From Budorcas taxicolor (taxonomy: Eukaryota; Chordata; Mammalia; Artiodactyla; Bovidae): a stretch of 64,000 nt of DNA. Position 1 is the stretch's first letter, and each line of letters starts with the position of its first letter. The notes beneath the pieces are model-generated. The model saw only the letters and a program-made list of their open reading frames with translations. It made no database searches and was not told where the DNA came from. Below, piece by piece: positions 1 to 12,656 of this stretch. The stretch lies in contig NC_068920.1 of NCBI RefSeq assembly GCF_023091745.1, forward strand, positions 115,595,622 through 115,659,621. The letters run 5' to 3'. The position numbers were made by a program, and so were the translations under genes.

Positions 1-239
1 TGGATTTGATAGTAATGTGCCAATTTAAGCATTATATGTGATGTTGCATCGTAATTTCTGCTGCTGCATACCACCTGCATCCCAAGTCACCTGACATCCA
101 TTTACTTTTTGGTAATGATAAAACTGCTTCTTGAACTCTGTTTAATCTCAACCATGTTATATTATGATAACATTATTTTTCCAAGCTTCCAATTTCTTTA
201 CAAAAGACAACAAAGAATATTTCCATTTCTACCATTCTA

Positions 240-656
240 TGAGAGTTGGACTGTGAAGAAGGCTGAGCGCCAAAGAACTGATGCTTTTGAACTGTGGTGT
301 TGGAGAAGACTCTTGAGAATCCCTTGGACTGCAAGGAGATCCAACCAGTCCATTCTGAAGGAGATCAGCTCTGGGATTTCTCTGGAAGGAATGATGCTAA
401 AGCTGAAACTCCAGTACTTTGGCCACCTCTTGTGAAGAGTTGACTCATTGGAAAAGACTTTGATGCTGGGAGGGATTGGGGGCAGGAGAAGAAGGGGACG
501 ACCAAGGATGAGATGGCTGGATGGCATCACTGACTTGATGAACATGAGTCTGAGTGAACTCTGGGAGTTGGTGACGGGCAGGGAGGCTTGGCGTGCTGCG
601 ATTCATGTGGTCGCAAAGAGTCGCACACGACTGAGCGACTGAACTGAACTGAACTG
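240..656 (+). mobile_element. BovB LINE, 5'-truncated 3' end
   Basis: The last ~415 bp of a BovB (RTE-clade) retrotransposon. The translation, in broken frames, shows the BovB C-terminal tail: ESWTVKKAE, DAFELWCWRRLLR, LKLQYFGHL and RRGRPRMRWLDGIT. The copy ends in tandem ACTGA repeats, the BovB substitute for a poly(A) tail. An in-frame TGA near 433 and frame changes make it non-coding. No TSD was found. Confidence 0.9.
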
Positions 657-935
657 ATAGTGACTTTATTTGGAAAGCAAATAACTGCTTTTTGAGAAGA
701 GGTTCTTTGGTAATTACTGTTGGAAATACATGGCTCTAAGGGTGCAAGGCACACTGGTGCTGACCCTTCTGGAAATGAAACTTCAACTCTCAAGCCTTAA
801 GCATGACCAGATAAGAACACCAGGCCCCATTTTCCAAATAATCAGTTTTTCAAAAGATTAGAAAGATGTATATCTCAGATATGCCAAGTGGTTTTCACAT
901 CCCTGTTTGACTATATTGTTGAGAAAAGAAGAAAG
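657..935. other. No recognised feature
   Basis: I see no repeat family, ORF or RNA that I can support here. Confidence 0.4.
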
Positions 936-1056
936 TATGGCAAAACCAATACAATATTGTAAAGTTTAAAAAAAAAGAGAGAGAGAGAAATTACTCAAAA
1001 AAAAAAAAAAAAAGATTAGGTAGCAAAAAAAAAAAGAAAAAAAAAAAAGAAAGGCG
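936..1056 (+). repeat. Short L1 3' end and A-rich tract
   Basis: The segment near 936-968 matches the terminal segment of ruminant L1 copies (also seen at 27905-27945) and runs into A-rich sequence with GA repeats and poly(A) blocks. Probably a severely 5'-truncated L1 end with an expanded tail. Confidence 0.55.
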
Positions 1057-1080
1057 AACGGTCCTACTCCTTTTAAATGT

Positions 1081-1215
1081 TTTTTTTTTTTTTTTTTAAT
1101 TCTTTGACGGTGCTGTACCACATGTAGGATTTTAGTTCCCCAAGCAGGGAGCAAGTCCACATCCCCTATCTTAGAAGCAAGGAGTCTTAACCACTGGGCA
1201 CCAGGGAATTCCCAT
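1081..1215 (-). mobile_element. CHR-type tRNA-derived SINE
   Basis: On the minus strand it starts with the CCCTGGTG...GTGGTTAAGACTCC head typical of cetartiodactyl CHR SINEs and runs to an A tail, seen as a poly(T) run at 1081-1097 on the plus strand. Diverged, so the subfamily is not assigned. Confidence 0.65.
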
Positions 1216-2994
1216 GTCTTACTCTTATAAGATCAGATCCAAAGGAAGAACTTTCTAGATAGATGCCTTTCCAGCCAGGAGCTAAACATAATATACACAC
1301 TGAATAAGGAAGCTACTATCAGATATGTTGATTCACTTAAGTGTCAAATGCCTAACTATAACATTTACAGAACATTATCATACTATTATACTAGCACACT
1401 CTTCCACTTGGCCCCAAAACTAACTTGGGAAAGTAGAGAAAGTTTCCCATCCAGGAAAGGTTGGCAAGCACAAATATTCTAGCCAGTCTCTTAACTTAAT
1501 CACTTTAAAATGATGTGACTCTTACACCATTCCTTACTGGAGAGCCTGGCATGGACAAGCACATCCCAGATTTCACTCAAAAGGTAACCAATGCAGTGAA
1601 CTTTCCAACCAAAGACTACGTCACAACCCAGGGGCAGTGTGAACCCTCTCTGTGTTTATATCTTCAGTCATTGGCTTTTTAGCTCCAGTCAGTGCCTAAC
1701 AGAGGCACCCAATATATATTTGTTCAATTCTACTAAAGAGAACTTGCTGCTGGGAGATACAGCTGTTTCCCTCACCCACTGCCTTTAAATCGTTCAACTG
1801 AAAATACTTAATGAGTATCTATCTGCACCAGGCATTGTGCTAGCTACCGGGGATGTTGCAATGAGCAAAACAGACTGTGTCTTCTGCCTGTGTTTACCTT
1901 ATTGGTTACTATTTCATGTCATATCCATTCTGGCTGCTTCTCCAAACCTAGATGAAAAGTATTATGCAACCAGAGAGTCCATTGAAGAATCAAGGTCATT
2001 AGGAACTGTTATCATTTGAAATTCTCCACGAACGCTCAAGTGAGTCAAACTAGATCAGCTGTTCTTACAGGCCGTAGTTTCACAGTTCTGTGGGTAGGGC
2101 AGCACCTAGAACATCTTTCTTTGAATCTCTAGGTGGATGACCTTGGGGAAAGACATGTCCTCAAATTATTTTCTTCTGGGAAATGTTTGATAGTGGTATG
2201 TTTTTTGAGCCCTTACATATCTGATAACATTTTTTTGTTGTCTTTACATGAAGTTGTCACCTTGACAGGACGTAGGATTCTTTGATCGTAACTATTGTCT
2301 CACATCTATGTGGGATTTTCTGAAGTTTTCTGACATTTATTTTTATGACAGAAAAGTTTGAAAACAATCTAATTTTTTGCTCTTTTGTAAGTAATTTATC
2401 CCTTTCATGTTTTTTTATTATTGAAATTCAAAAATTTGGTAACAAATGCACAAAATGCTTACATTCTTCATTTCTCCTGATGAGTCTCTCCATCCCATTA
2501 ACTAAAAATTTTGTTTTTAACTTAAAATTTTTTGCATTAAGACATTAAATCCTGCCTTTGCTCCATCTACTGCTGTTCATTTTAGGAAATGAATCTCCTA
2601 ATCATGGAGAGCTTCTGAAGTATCTTCTAAAATAGCTTTGTTTATTCTTTCTCATTAAAAGAAAAATATTCTTTTCTTCCATTCAATTTATCCTTTATAT
2701 AACTGATTTGATTCTATGCTTCTTTCAAGATAAGCTGTAACTTTGGTATCTGTGTTTTTGATCTCCTTATGATCCATGTTAACCATGACTATTGATGGGC
2801 AACCAAGCTTTGTATACTAACTTGCTCTCCTTCTCAGATAGATGTGGTGGCCTCAACTAAATCATTCAGTTATGGCAGAATTACTGACCCAGGTCTTGAT
2901 TAAGTGAATAATGTGTTTGCATTGCTGTTGATTCCAGGGACATTTATAACAACAAAGGACAGAAGCCATCTAGTTCCAACTGCTTCTTCAGTGA
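1216..2994 (+). other. No gene; L2 fragment at about 1803-1905
   Basis: Mostly sequence I cannot assign. Around 1803-1905 the wording for a chain of the type 'tattgagca..caggcattgtgctag..ggggatg' matches the LINE2 3' region at low identity. The ORFs at 1837-2019 and 2345-2548 lack any recognisable domain and look like chance ORFs. Confidence 0.45.
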
Positions 2995-3020
2995 CTCCCA
3001 CACATGGTATCAATGGAAAC

Positions 3021-3162
3021 TCTGTTGCTGTTGTTCAGTTGCTAAGATGTGTCCGACTCTTTGCAACCCCATGGACTACAGCACATCAGTCTTTCCTGTC
3101 CTTGACTACCTCCCAGAGTTTGCTCAAACTCATGTCTATTGAATTGGCAAAGCTATCTAACT
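3021..3162 (-). mobile_element. BovB or BovA-like fragment
   Basis: Reads on the minus strand as the end of the BovB/BovA body (GACTCTTTGCAACCCCATGG in plus orientation, followed by the ACTCAAACTCATGTC block). Diverged and short; no TSD was recognised. Confidence 0.75.
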
Positions 3163-3305
3163 GATGTTATCTATCTGAATTATGGCTTCTATAATGAGAT
3201 TTCTACCTTCATTCTTCCTTTGTTCTATCTATTACCCACAATTATGTCCAAGTGATTTTTCCCACTCTTTATTCTCCTTATATCTGGCTTGGTGGGCTTC
3301 CTCAG

Positions 3306-3501
3306 CGATCGCTCAGTCATGTCTGACTCTTTGGGACCTCATGGACTGTGGCCTATCAGGCTCCTCCTTCCATAGGATTTTTCAGGCAAGAGTGCTGGAG
3401 TGGATTGCCATTTCCTTCTCCAGGGGGTCTTCCCGACCCAGGAATCGAACCCGGGTCTCCTGCATTGCAGGCAGATGCTTTACCGTCTGAGCTACCAGGG
3501 A
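3306..3501 (-). mobile_element. Bov-tA SINE
   Basis: Near full-length ruminant tRNA-Glu-derived SINE in minus orientation. The tRNA head is at the right end (GAGCTACCAGGGA) with the B-box-like GGGTTCGATTCC near 3445 on the minus strand, and the BovA body lies to the left. Confidence 0.93.
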
Positions 3502-4457
3502 TTAGTATCAGATCTTTGATGCAAAAGGATTCTGAATTCTTTCTACCCTTTCACCTGTTCACTCCATGGTCTCCCTGATACTACCTTCACCAAGAATATC
3601 AAGTTGCACAGTTTATATTTTTCCCAGCCTACTTTGCTTAGTTCTTCAGGCCAATAATTTTATGTAGAATGGCAAAGTGAACAAGAATGGCTTTAAAATG
3701 TATTCTGAATCATCCTCGAAATTATTCTATGAAATTTTCCTGTGTCACTAAAGCAAGATACAAGAAATGTGCTTCTTCTCACTCTGCCTTAAAAAAAAAA
3801 AAAAAAGAGCAATCCTTCTTACTAATGTTCATGAATTTTAAAATTTCCCCTGCTCTACCCTTGGATTCTTCAAGGGAAGAGGGCTTCCCTAGCACCAGGA
3901 GAGTGCTAATGCTATGATACTGCTCAATCTCATCTTTGACTTGACTTGTTTCAAATGTCTGAATGCATGACATAAGAACTTTGATAGTTTCTCTGATAGA
4001 CCCTGATGCTGGGAAAGATTGAAACAAAAGGAGAAGGAGATGGCAGAGGATGAGAAGGGGACAATAGAGGTATTCAGGTGGAGGTTAGATATATAGCATT
4101 AGAGGTTTAGAGAGAAGGTTAAAATGAAGATACAGGTTATAAGGTCAGTAGCATACTAATGCCTGGGAAAAGGGCCAATAGTAAGTGCCAGGCAGTGTCT
4201 TAGGTACACAGGATGTAATGGGGAAAGAAAGGTTCCTACTCTGACGAAGTTCATGCATCAAATAGTAATAACTAAAGAGACAAATACATAAGTAATGTAA
4301 TTTCAGACTAAAAATGCAAAAATATGAGTTGAATAAAGAGAAAAGTTATTGCAAGAAACCAAGAAAGAGAGATAGATCCAACGGTTAAAGAAAAATCAAG
4401 AGCCAGAAAGCTCTTGTGTCAAGTAAGACTGTTCAAAAGGACCAATGCTAAAAGTAC
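3502..4457 (+). other. No gene; L2 fragment at about 4178-4300
   Basis: Contains a 15-A run near 3790. At 4178-4300 the series GTGCCAGGCAGTGTCTTAGGT, then ...CACAGGATGTAATGGGG and later CTAAAGAGACAAATA, follows the order of the LINE2 3' end at low identity. The rest is unassigned. Confidence 0.45.
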
Positions 4458-4479
4458 TATGTGTGTGTGTGTGTGTGTG
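4458..4479 (+). repeat. (GT)n microsatellite at SINE tail
   Basis: About 10 GT units directly abutting the 3' end of the minus-strand Bov-tA at 4480, so it is the (CA)n tail of that SINE read on the other strand. Confidence 0.9.
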
Positions 4480-4670
4480 CTCAGTCGCATCCAATTCTTT
4501 GCAATCCCATAGTCTATAGCCGACCAGGCTCCTCTGTTTATGGAGTTTTTCAGGCAAGAATACTGGAGCAGTTTCCATTTCTTTCTCCAGGGCATCTTCT
4601 CAACCCAGGAACTGAACACGTGTCTCTTGTGTCTCCTGCACTGACAAATGAATTCTTTGCCACTATGCCA
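4480..4670 (-). mobile_element. Bov-tA SINE
   Basis: Bov-tA in minus orientation, diverged in the tRNA head (the B box is degraded). The CAGGCAAGAATACTGGAGC block of the BovA body is clear at about 4550-4568. Confidence 0.88.
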
Positions 4671-4885
4671 AGTAAATCTTCCCCTTGATTTTGCTCAAAG
4701 GTCTATGTCTCTGCCTTGGCAATCAGAACAGCCAGATTGTGCGTATGGAATGCTGGCTTTACCATTCTGATTGCTGATTTGAAAACAAATCTCAGCATAT
4801 TTCTGATCATCCATTCCCACAATGTTCCCACAAGTAAAACTGAGCCATTTAAAAAATCATTTATATTTTGTCACTCATATATATT

Positions 4886-5075
4886 TAGTCACTCAGTTGT
4901 GCCCAACTCTTTGTGACTTCATGCACTATAGTCTGCCAGGCTTGTCTGTCCATGGGATTTTCCAGGCAAGAATACTGAAGTGGGTAGCCACTGCCTTCTT
5001 CAGGGGATGTTGCTGACCCAGGGATCAAACCTGGTTTCCTGCATTAGAGGCAGAGTCTTTACCATCTGAGCCACA
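4886..5075 (-). mobile_element. Bov-tA SINE
   Basis: Minus-strand Bov-tA with the body at left and the tRNA head ending GAGCCACA at right, about 10-15% diverged by eye from the fresher copies in the window. Confidence 0.9.
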
Positions 5076-5097
5076 CAGTTGATTTATTTTAGTTTCT

Positions 5098-5472
5098 TGT
5101 GTACAACAAAGGAATTCTTTTTCAAGTTCTTTCCCATTATAGGTTATTAGACATTGAATATAGTTCCTTGTGGTATACAATAGGACCTTGCGGTTTTCTT
5201 TTTTACTTATTTTATATATTGTATTTTATATCTGCTAATCCTCAAATCCTAATTTATCTGCCCCCTTAGTAACCATAAATTTGTTTTCTATGTCTGTGAA
5301 TCTATATTTGTTTTGTAAATAAGTTCATTTGATAATCATTTTAGATTGCACATATAAGTGATCTATTTGTCTTTCTTTGTCTGATTGACTTCACTTAGTA
5401 TGGTAATCTCTTTAGGCTACAAATGGCATTATTTCATTTTTATGGCTGAGTAATATTCCATCCTATATATGT
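5098..5472 (-). mobile_element. Old L1 3' region, first half (split by BovB)
   Basis: Minus-strand L1 3' UTR and end of ORF2 (TGGCTGAGTAATATTCCAT in plus orientation near 5443-5461). The same element resumes at 8004, so the BovB in between inserted into this L1. Confidence 0.8.
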
Positions 5473-8003
5473 ACACAGTAATCCAAGACTATGCCCCGAT
5501 GAGTAATGCTGAAGAAGCTGAAGCCGAATGGTTCTATGAAGATCTACAAGATCTTCTAGAACTAACACACAAAAAAGATGCCCTTTTCATTATAGTGGGT
5601 AGGAATGCAAAAGTAAGAAGTCAAGAAATACCTGGAATAACAGGCAAATTTGGCCTTGGACTACAGAATGGATCAGGGCAAAGGCTAATAGAGTTTTGCC
5701 AACAGAACACTCTAGTCATATGAGACACCCTCTTCCAACAACACAAGAGAAGATTCTACACATGGACATCACCAGATGGTCAAGACAGAAATCAGATTGA
5801 TTATATTCTTTATAGCCAAAGATGGAGAAGCTCGATACAATCAGCAAAAACAAGACTGGGAGCTGACTGTGGCTCAGATCATGAACTCCTTATTGCCAAA
5901 TTCAAACTTAAATTAAAGAAAGTAGGAAAAACAACTAGACCATTCATGTATGATCTAAATCAAATCCCTTAAATTATACAGTGGAAGTGAGAAATAGATT
6001 CAAGGGACTAGATCTAAGAGACAGAGTGCCTGATTAACTATGGTCGGAGGTTCGCGACACTGTACAGGAGACAGGGATCAATACCATCCCCAAGGAAAAA
6101 AAAATGCAAAAAAGCAAAATGGCTGTCTGAGGAGGCCTTACAAGTAGCTGTGAAAACAAGAGAAGCCAAAAGCAAAGGAGAAAAGGAAAGATATACCCAT
6201 TTGAATGCAGAGTTCTGAAGAATAGCAAGGAGAGATAAGAAAGCCTTCCTCAGTGATCAGTGCAAAGAAATAGAGGAAAACAATGGAATAGAAAAGGCTA
6301 GAGATTTCTTCAAGAAAATTAGAGATATCAAGGGAACATTTCATGCAAAGATGGGCTCAATAAAGGACATAAATGGTATGGACTTAACAGAAGCAGAAGA
6401 TATTAAGAAGAGGTGGCAAGAATACACAGAACTGAACAAAAAACATCTTCACAACCCAGATAATCATGATGGTGTGATCACTCACCTAGAGCCAGACATC
6501 CTGGAATGCAAAGTCAGATAGGCCTTAGGAAGCATCGTTACGAACAAAGCTGGTGAAGGTGATGGAATTGCAGTTGAGTGATTTCAAATTATAAAAGATG
6601 ATGCTGTGAAAGTGCTGCACTCAATATGCCAGCAAAATTGGAAAACTTAGCAGTGAGCGCAGGACTGGAAAAGGTCAATTTTCATTCCAATCCCAAAGAA
6701 AGGCAGTACCAAAGAATGCTCAAACTACCGCAAATTGCACTCATCTCACACGCTGGTAAAGTAATGCTCAAAATTCTCCAATCCAGGCTTCAACAGTACT
6801 TGGACCATGAACTTCCAGATGTTCAAACTGATTTAGAAAAGGCAGAGGGAAACAGATCAAATAGCCAACATCTGCTGGATCATGGAAAAATCAAGAGAGT
6901 TCCAGAAAAACATCTATTTCTGCTTTATTGACTATGCCAAAGCCTTTGACTGTGTGGATCACAAAAAACTGTGGAAAATTCTGAAAGAGATGGGACTACC
7001 AGACCACCTGACCTGCCTCCTGAGAAATCTGTATGCAGGTCAGGGAGTAACAGTTAGAACTGGACATGGAACAACAGACTGCATCCAAATAGGAAAAGGA
7101 GAACACCAGGCTATATATTGTCACCCTGCTTATTTAACTTATATGCAGAGTACATCATGAGAAACTCTGGGCTGACTGAAGCACAAGCTGGAATCAAGAT
7201 TGCCAGGAGAAATATCGGTAACCTCAGATATGCAGATGACACCACCCTTATGGCAGAAAGTGAAGAGCTGAAGAGCCTCTTGATGAAAGTGAAAGAGGAG
7301 AGTGAACAAGTTGGCTTAAAGCTCAACATTCAGAAAACGAAGATCATGGCATCTGGCCCCATCACTTCATGGGAAATAGATAGAGAAACAGTAGAAACAT
7401 GGCTGACTCTATTTTTTTGGACTCCAAAATCACTGCTGATGGTGTCCACGGCCATTAAATTAAAAGATACTTGCTCCTTGAAAGAAAAGTTATGACCAAC
7501 CTATATAGCATATTACAAAGCAGAGACATTAATTTGTCAACAAAGGTCCATAAGGCCAAGGGTATGGTTTCTCCAGTGGTCATGTATGGATGTGAGAGTT
7601 GGAGTATAAAGAAAGCTGAGCACCGAAGAATCGATGCTTTTGAACTATGGTGTTGGAGAAGACTCTTGAGAGTCCCCTGGACTGCAAGGAGATCCAACCA
7701 GTCCATCCTAAAAAACTCAGTCCTGAATATACATTGGAAGGACGGATGCTGAAGTGAAATGCCAGTACTTTGGCCACCTGATGCAAAGAGCTGACTCATT
7801 TGAAAAGATCCTGATGCTGGGAAAGATTGAATGCAGAAGGAGAATGGGACAACAGAGGATAAGATGGTTGGATGGCATCACCAACTCAAAGAACATGAGT
7901 TTGAGTAAACTCCAGGAGTTGGTGATGGACAGGGAGGCCTGATGTGCTGCAGTTCATGGGCTCACAAAGAATCAGACGTGACTGAGTGGCTGAGCTGAAC
8001 TGA
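5473..8003 (+). mobile_element. BovB LINE, 2.5 kb, 5'-truncated
   Basis: The longest BovB in the window, about three quarters of a full element (family length ~3.2 kb). It starts inside the apurinic endonuclease domain (VIQDYAPMSNAEEAEAEWFY), then runs through the linker, the reverse transcriptase (FIDYAKAFDCVDH at about 6928-6963; NLRYADDTTLM at about 7220-7252, so the catalytic YADD is retained) and the C-terminal tail, ending in ACTGA-type sequence. Stops and indels split it into at least six short frames, so it is non-autonomous. It lies inside a minus-strand L1: L1 reads into it at 5472 and resumes at 8004, with a near-duplicated TATGTAC/TACGTAC at the borders as the likely TSD. Confidence 0.93.
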
Positions 8004-8292
8004 TACGTACTACATCTTCATCTATTCATTGGCTGATGGACATTTAGGTTGCTTATATGTCTTGGCTATTGTAAACAGTGCTACAGTGAACTTTAGAGTG
8101 CATGTATCTTTTCAAATTAGAGCTTTCTCTGGATAGATGCTCCAGAGTGCAATTTTTGGATCTTTGGGTAGCTCTGTTTTTAGTTTTTCAGCCCCTGTTC
8201 TTCTTAGTGGCTGAACCAATTTACATTCCCTCCAATAGTGTTGGATGGTTTCCTTTTCTCTGCATCCTCTCCAGAATGCCTTTTTGTAGATG
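8004..8292 (-). mobile_element. Old L1 3' region, second half
   Basis: Continuation of the minus-strand L1 at 5098-5472, covering the end of ORF2. The plus-strand text parallels the younger L1 at 8960-9240 (GATGGACATTTAGGTTGCTT and CTTGGCTATTGTAAACAGTG blocks). Confidence 0.85.
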
Positions 8293-8379
8293 ATGTCACT
8301 TTCTTTGAATAAAGAAAAACATTTTCAGTCATGATACTTAAGTAGTCTTCTATTTGCAACTATAGAAGATAATATTTGT

Positions 8380-8402
8380 CTGTATAATTGCTATGATTTT
8401 TA
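8380..8402. repeat. TSD of full-length L1, left copy
   Basis: A 23-bp sequence starting CTGTATAATTG, identical base for base to 14317-14339. It is the target-site duplication of the L1 at 8403-14316. Confidence 0.97.
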
Positions 8403-8798
8403 TTTATTTATTTATTTTTTGGTCCATTTTTATTTATTTTATTTTTGTTTTGTTTTGTTTTGTTTTTTTCTTTATTTTAATTTACAATACTGTAATGGTT
8501 TTGCCATACATTGACATGAATCCACCATGGGTGTACATGCGTTCCCATACATGAACCCCCCACCTACCTCCCTCCCCATAACGTCTCTCTGGGTCATCCC
8601 CGTGCACCAGCCCCAAGCATGCTGTATCCTGCATCGGATATAGACTGGCGATTCGATTCTTACATGATAGTATACATGTTAAAATGCCGTTCTCCCAAAT
8701 CATCCCACCCTCTCCCTCTCCCTCTGAGTCCAAAAGTCCGTCATACACATCTGTGTCTTTTTTGCTGTCTTGCATACAGGGTCGTCCTTGCCATCTTT

Positions 8799-11700
8799 CT
8801 AAATTCCATATATATGTGTTAGTATACTGTATTGGTGTTTTTCTTTCTGGCTTACTTCACTCTGTATAATCAGCTCCAGTTTCATCCATCTCATCAAAAC
8901 TGATTCAAATGTATTCTTTTTAACAGCTGAGTAATACTCCATTGTGTATATGTACCACAGCTTTCTTATCCATTCATCTGCCGATGGACATCTAGGTTGT
9001 TTCCATGTCCTGGCTATTATAAACAGTGCTGCGATGAACATTGGGGTGCATGTGTCTCTTTCAATTCTGGTTTCCTCGGTGTGTATGCCCAGCAGTGGGA
9101 TTGCTGGGTCATAAGGTAGTTCTATTTGCAATTTTTTAAGGAATCTCCACACTGTTCTCCATAGTGGCTGTACTAGTTTGCATTCCCACCAACAGTGTAG
9201 GAGAGTTCCCTTTTCTCCACACCCTCTCCAGCATTTATTGCTTGCAGATTTTTGGATCACAGACATTCTTACTGGTGTGAAGTGGTACCTCATTGTGGTT
9301 TTGATTTGCATTTCTCTGATAATGAGTGATGTTGAGCATCTTTCATGTGTTTGTTAGCCATCCGAATGTCTTCTTTGGAGAAATGTCTATTTAGTTCTTT
9401 GGCCCATTTTTTGATTGGGTCGTTTATTTTTCTGGACTTGAGCAGCATAAGTTGCTTGTATATTTTTGAGATTAGTTGTTTGTCAGTTGCTTCATTTGCT
9501 ATTATTTTCTCCCATTCAGAAGGCTGTCTTTTCACTTTGCTTATATTTTCCTTTGTTGTGCAGAAGCTTTTAATTTTAATTAGATCCCATTTGTTTATTT
9601 TTGCTTTTATTTCCAGTATTCTGGGAGGTGGATCATAGAGGATCCTGCTGTGATTTATGTCGGAGAGTGTTTTGCCTATATTCTCCTCTAGGAGTTTTAT
9701 AGTTTCTGGTCTGACATTTAGATCTTTAATCCATTTTGAGTTTATTTTTGTGTGTGGTGTTAGAAAGTGATTTAGTCTCATTCTTTTACAAGTGGTTGAC
9801 CAGTTTTCCCAGCACCACTTGTTAAAGAGATTGTTTTTACTCCATTGTATATTTTTGCCTCCTTTGTCAAAGATAAGCTGTCCATATGTGTGTGGATTTA
9901 TCTATGGGCTTTCTATTTTGTTCCATTGATCTATATTTCTGTCTTTGTGCCAGTACCATACTGTCTTGATGACTGTGGCTTTGTAGTAGAGCCTGAAGTC
10001 AGGCAAGTTGATTCCTCAAGTTCCATTCTTCTTTCTCAAGATTGCTTTGGCTATTCGAGGTTTTTTTGTATTTCCATACAAATCTTGGAATTATTTGTTC
10101 TAGTTCTGTGAAAAATATGGCTGGTAGCTTAATAGGGATTGCATTGAATTTGTAAATTGCTTTGTGTAGTATACTCATTTTCACTATATTGATTCTTCCA
10201 ATCCATGAACGTGGTATATTTCTCCATCTATTAGTGTCCTCTTTGATTTCTTTCATCAGTGTTTTATAGTTTTCTATGTATAGGTCTTTAGTTTCTTTAG
10301 GTAGGTATATTCCTAAGTATTTTATTCTTTTCGTTGCAATGGTGAATGGAATTGTTTCCTTAATTTCTTTTTCTACTTTCTCATTATTAGTGTATAGGAA
10401 TGCAAGGGATTTCTGTGTGTTGATTTTATATCCTGCAACTTTACTATATTCATTGATGAGCTCTAGTAATTTTCTTGTGGAGTCTTTAGGGTTTTCTATG
10501 TAGAGGATCATGCCATCTGCAAACAGTGAAAGTTTTACTTCTTCTTTTCCAATTTGGATTCCTTTTATTTCTTTTTCTGTTCTGATTCCTGTGGCCAAAA
10601 CTTCCAGAACTATGTTGAATAGTAGCGGTGAAAGTGGGCACCCTTGTCTTGTTCCTGACTTTAGGGGAAATGCTTTCAGTTTTTCACCATTGAGGATAAT
10701 GTTTGCTGTGGGTTTGTCATATATAGCTTTTATTATGTTGAGGTATGTTCCTTCTATTCCTGATTTCTGGAGAGTTTTTATCATAAATGGATGTTGAATT
10801 TTGTCAAAGGCCTTCTCTGCATCTATTGAGATAATCATATGGCTTTTATTTTTCAATTTGTTAATATGGTGAATTACATTGATTGATTTGCGGATATTGA
10901 AGAATCCTTGCATCCCTGGGATAAAGCCCACTTGGTCATGGTGTATGATCTTTTTAATGTGTTGTTGGATTCTGATTGCTAGAATTTTGTTGAGGATTTT
11001 TGCATCTATGTTCATCAGTGATATTGGCCTGTAGTTTTCTTTTTTTGTAGTATCTTTGTCAGGTTTTGGTATTAGGGTGATGGTGGCCTCATAGAATGAG
11101 TTTGGAAGTTTCCCTTCCTCTTCAATTTTCTGGAAGAGTTTGAGGAGGATAGGTGTTAGCTCTTCTTGAAATTTTTGGTAGAATTCAGCTGTGAAGCCAT
11201 CTGGACCTGGGCTTTTGTTTGCTGGAAGATTTCTGATTACAGTTTCAATTTCTGTGCTTGTGATGGGTCTGTTAAGATTTTCTATTTCTTCCTGGTTCAG
11301 TTTTGGAAAATTGTACTTTTCTAGGAATTTGTCCATTTCTTCCACGTTGTCCATTTTATTGGCATATAACTGCTGATAGTAGTCTCTTATGATCCTTTGT
11401 ATTTCTGTGTTGTCTGTTGTGATCTCTCCATTTTCATTTCTAATTTTATTGATTTGATTTTTCTCTCTTTGCTTCTTGATGAGTCTGGCTAATGGTTTGT
11501 CAATTTTATTTATCCTTTCAAAGAACCAGCTTTTGGCTTTGTTGATTTTTTGCTATGGTCGCTTTTGTTTCTTTTGCATTTATTTCTGCCCTAATTTTTA
11601 AGATTTCTTTCCTTCTACTAACTCTGGGGTTCTGCAATTCTTCCTTTTCTAGTTGCTTTAGTTGTAGAGTTAGGTTATTTATTTGACTTTTTTCTTGTTT

Positions 11701-12605
11701 CTTGAGGTATGCCTGTATTGCTATGAACTTTCCTCTTAGCACTGCTTTTATAGTGTCCCACTGGTTTTGGGTTGTTGTGTTTTCATTTTCATTAGTTTCT
11801 ATGCATATTTTGATTTCTTCTGTGATTTGTTGGTTATTCAGAAGTGTGTTGTTCAACCTCCATATGTTGGAATTTTTAATAGTTTTTCTCCTGTAATTGA
11901 GATCTAATCTTAATGCATTATGGTCAGAAAAGATGCTTGGAATGATTTCAATTTTTTTGAATTTATCAAGTTTAGATTTATGGCCCAGGATGTGATCTAT
12001 CCTGTAGAATGTTCCATGAGCACTTGAGAAAAAGGTGAAATTCATTGTTTTGGGGTGAAATGTCCTATAGATATCAATTAGGTCTAACTGGTCTAATGTA
12101 TCATTTAAAGTTTGCGTTTCTTTGTTGATTTTCTGTTTAGTTGATCTGTCCATAGGTGTGAGTGGGGTATTAAAGTCTCCCACTATTATTGTGTTATTGT
12201 TGATTTCCCCTTTCATACTTGTTAGCATTTGTCTTACATATTGCGGTGCTCCTATATTGGGTGCATATATATTTATAATTGTTATATCTTCTTCTTGGAT
12301 TGATCCTTTGATCATTATGTGTGGCCTTCTTTATCTTTTTTCACAGCCTTTGTTTTAAAGTCTATTTTATCGGAAATGAGTATTGCCACTCCTGCTTTCT
12401 TTTGGTCTCTATTTGCGTGGTATATCTTTTTCCAGCCCTTCACTTTCAGTCTGCATGTGTCCCTTGTTTTGAGGTGGGTCTCTTGTAAGCAGCATATAGA
12501 GGGGTCTTGTTTTTGTATCCATTCAGCCAGTCTTTGTATTTTGGTTGGGACATTCAACCCATTTACGTTTAAGGTAATTATTGATAAGTATGATCCTGTT
12601 ACCAT
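8799..12605 (-). pseudogene. L1 ORF2 (endonuclease/reverse transcriptase), disabled
   Basis: The L1 ORF2 protein nicks target DNA and reverse transcribes L1 RNA. It begins at 12605 with the endonuclease N-terminus (MVTGSYLSIITLNVNGLN; QETHLK). The RT lies at about 11200-10200 (NKSPGPDGF, IISIDAEKAFDKI, SGTRQGCPLSP) and the Zn-knuckle-type C-terminus (CWRGCGEKGTLLHCWWECK) ends near 8799. At least four single-base indels break the frame: a 1-bp loss near 12318, a 1-bp gain in an A run near 11546, a 1-bp gain in the A run at 10061-10067 and a 1-bp loss near 9344. The RT catalytic motif is FADG (Gly codon at 10512-10514) where the family has FADD, so the active-site aspartate pair is also lost. 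Confidence 0.95.
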
Positions 12606-12656
12606 TTACTTTATTGTTTTGGGTTCGGGTTTATACACCCTTTTTGTGTTTCCTGT

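Noticed and set aside
3306..3501. tRNA-like sequences within Bov-tA copies (B-box GGTTCGATTCC type)
   Set aside because: They are SINE heads without a full cloverleaf and are fused to the BovA body, so I do not call tRNA genes.
4458..4479. GT repeat as a possible Z-DNA or regulatory element
   Set aside because: It is the (CA)n tail of the adjoining SINE; nothing else supports a regulatory role.
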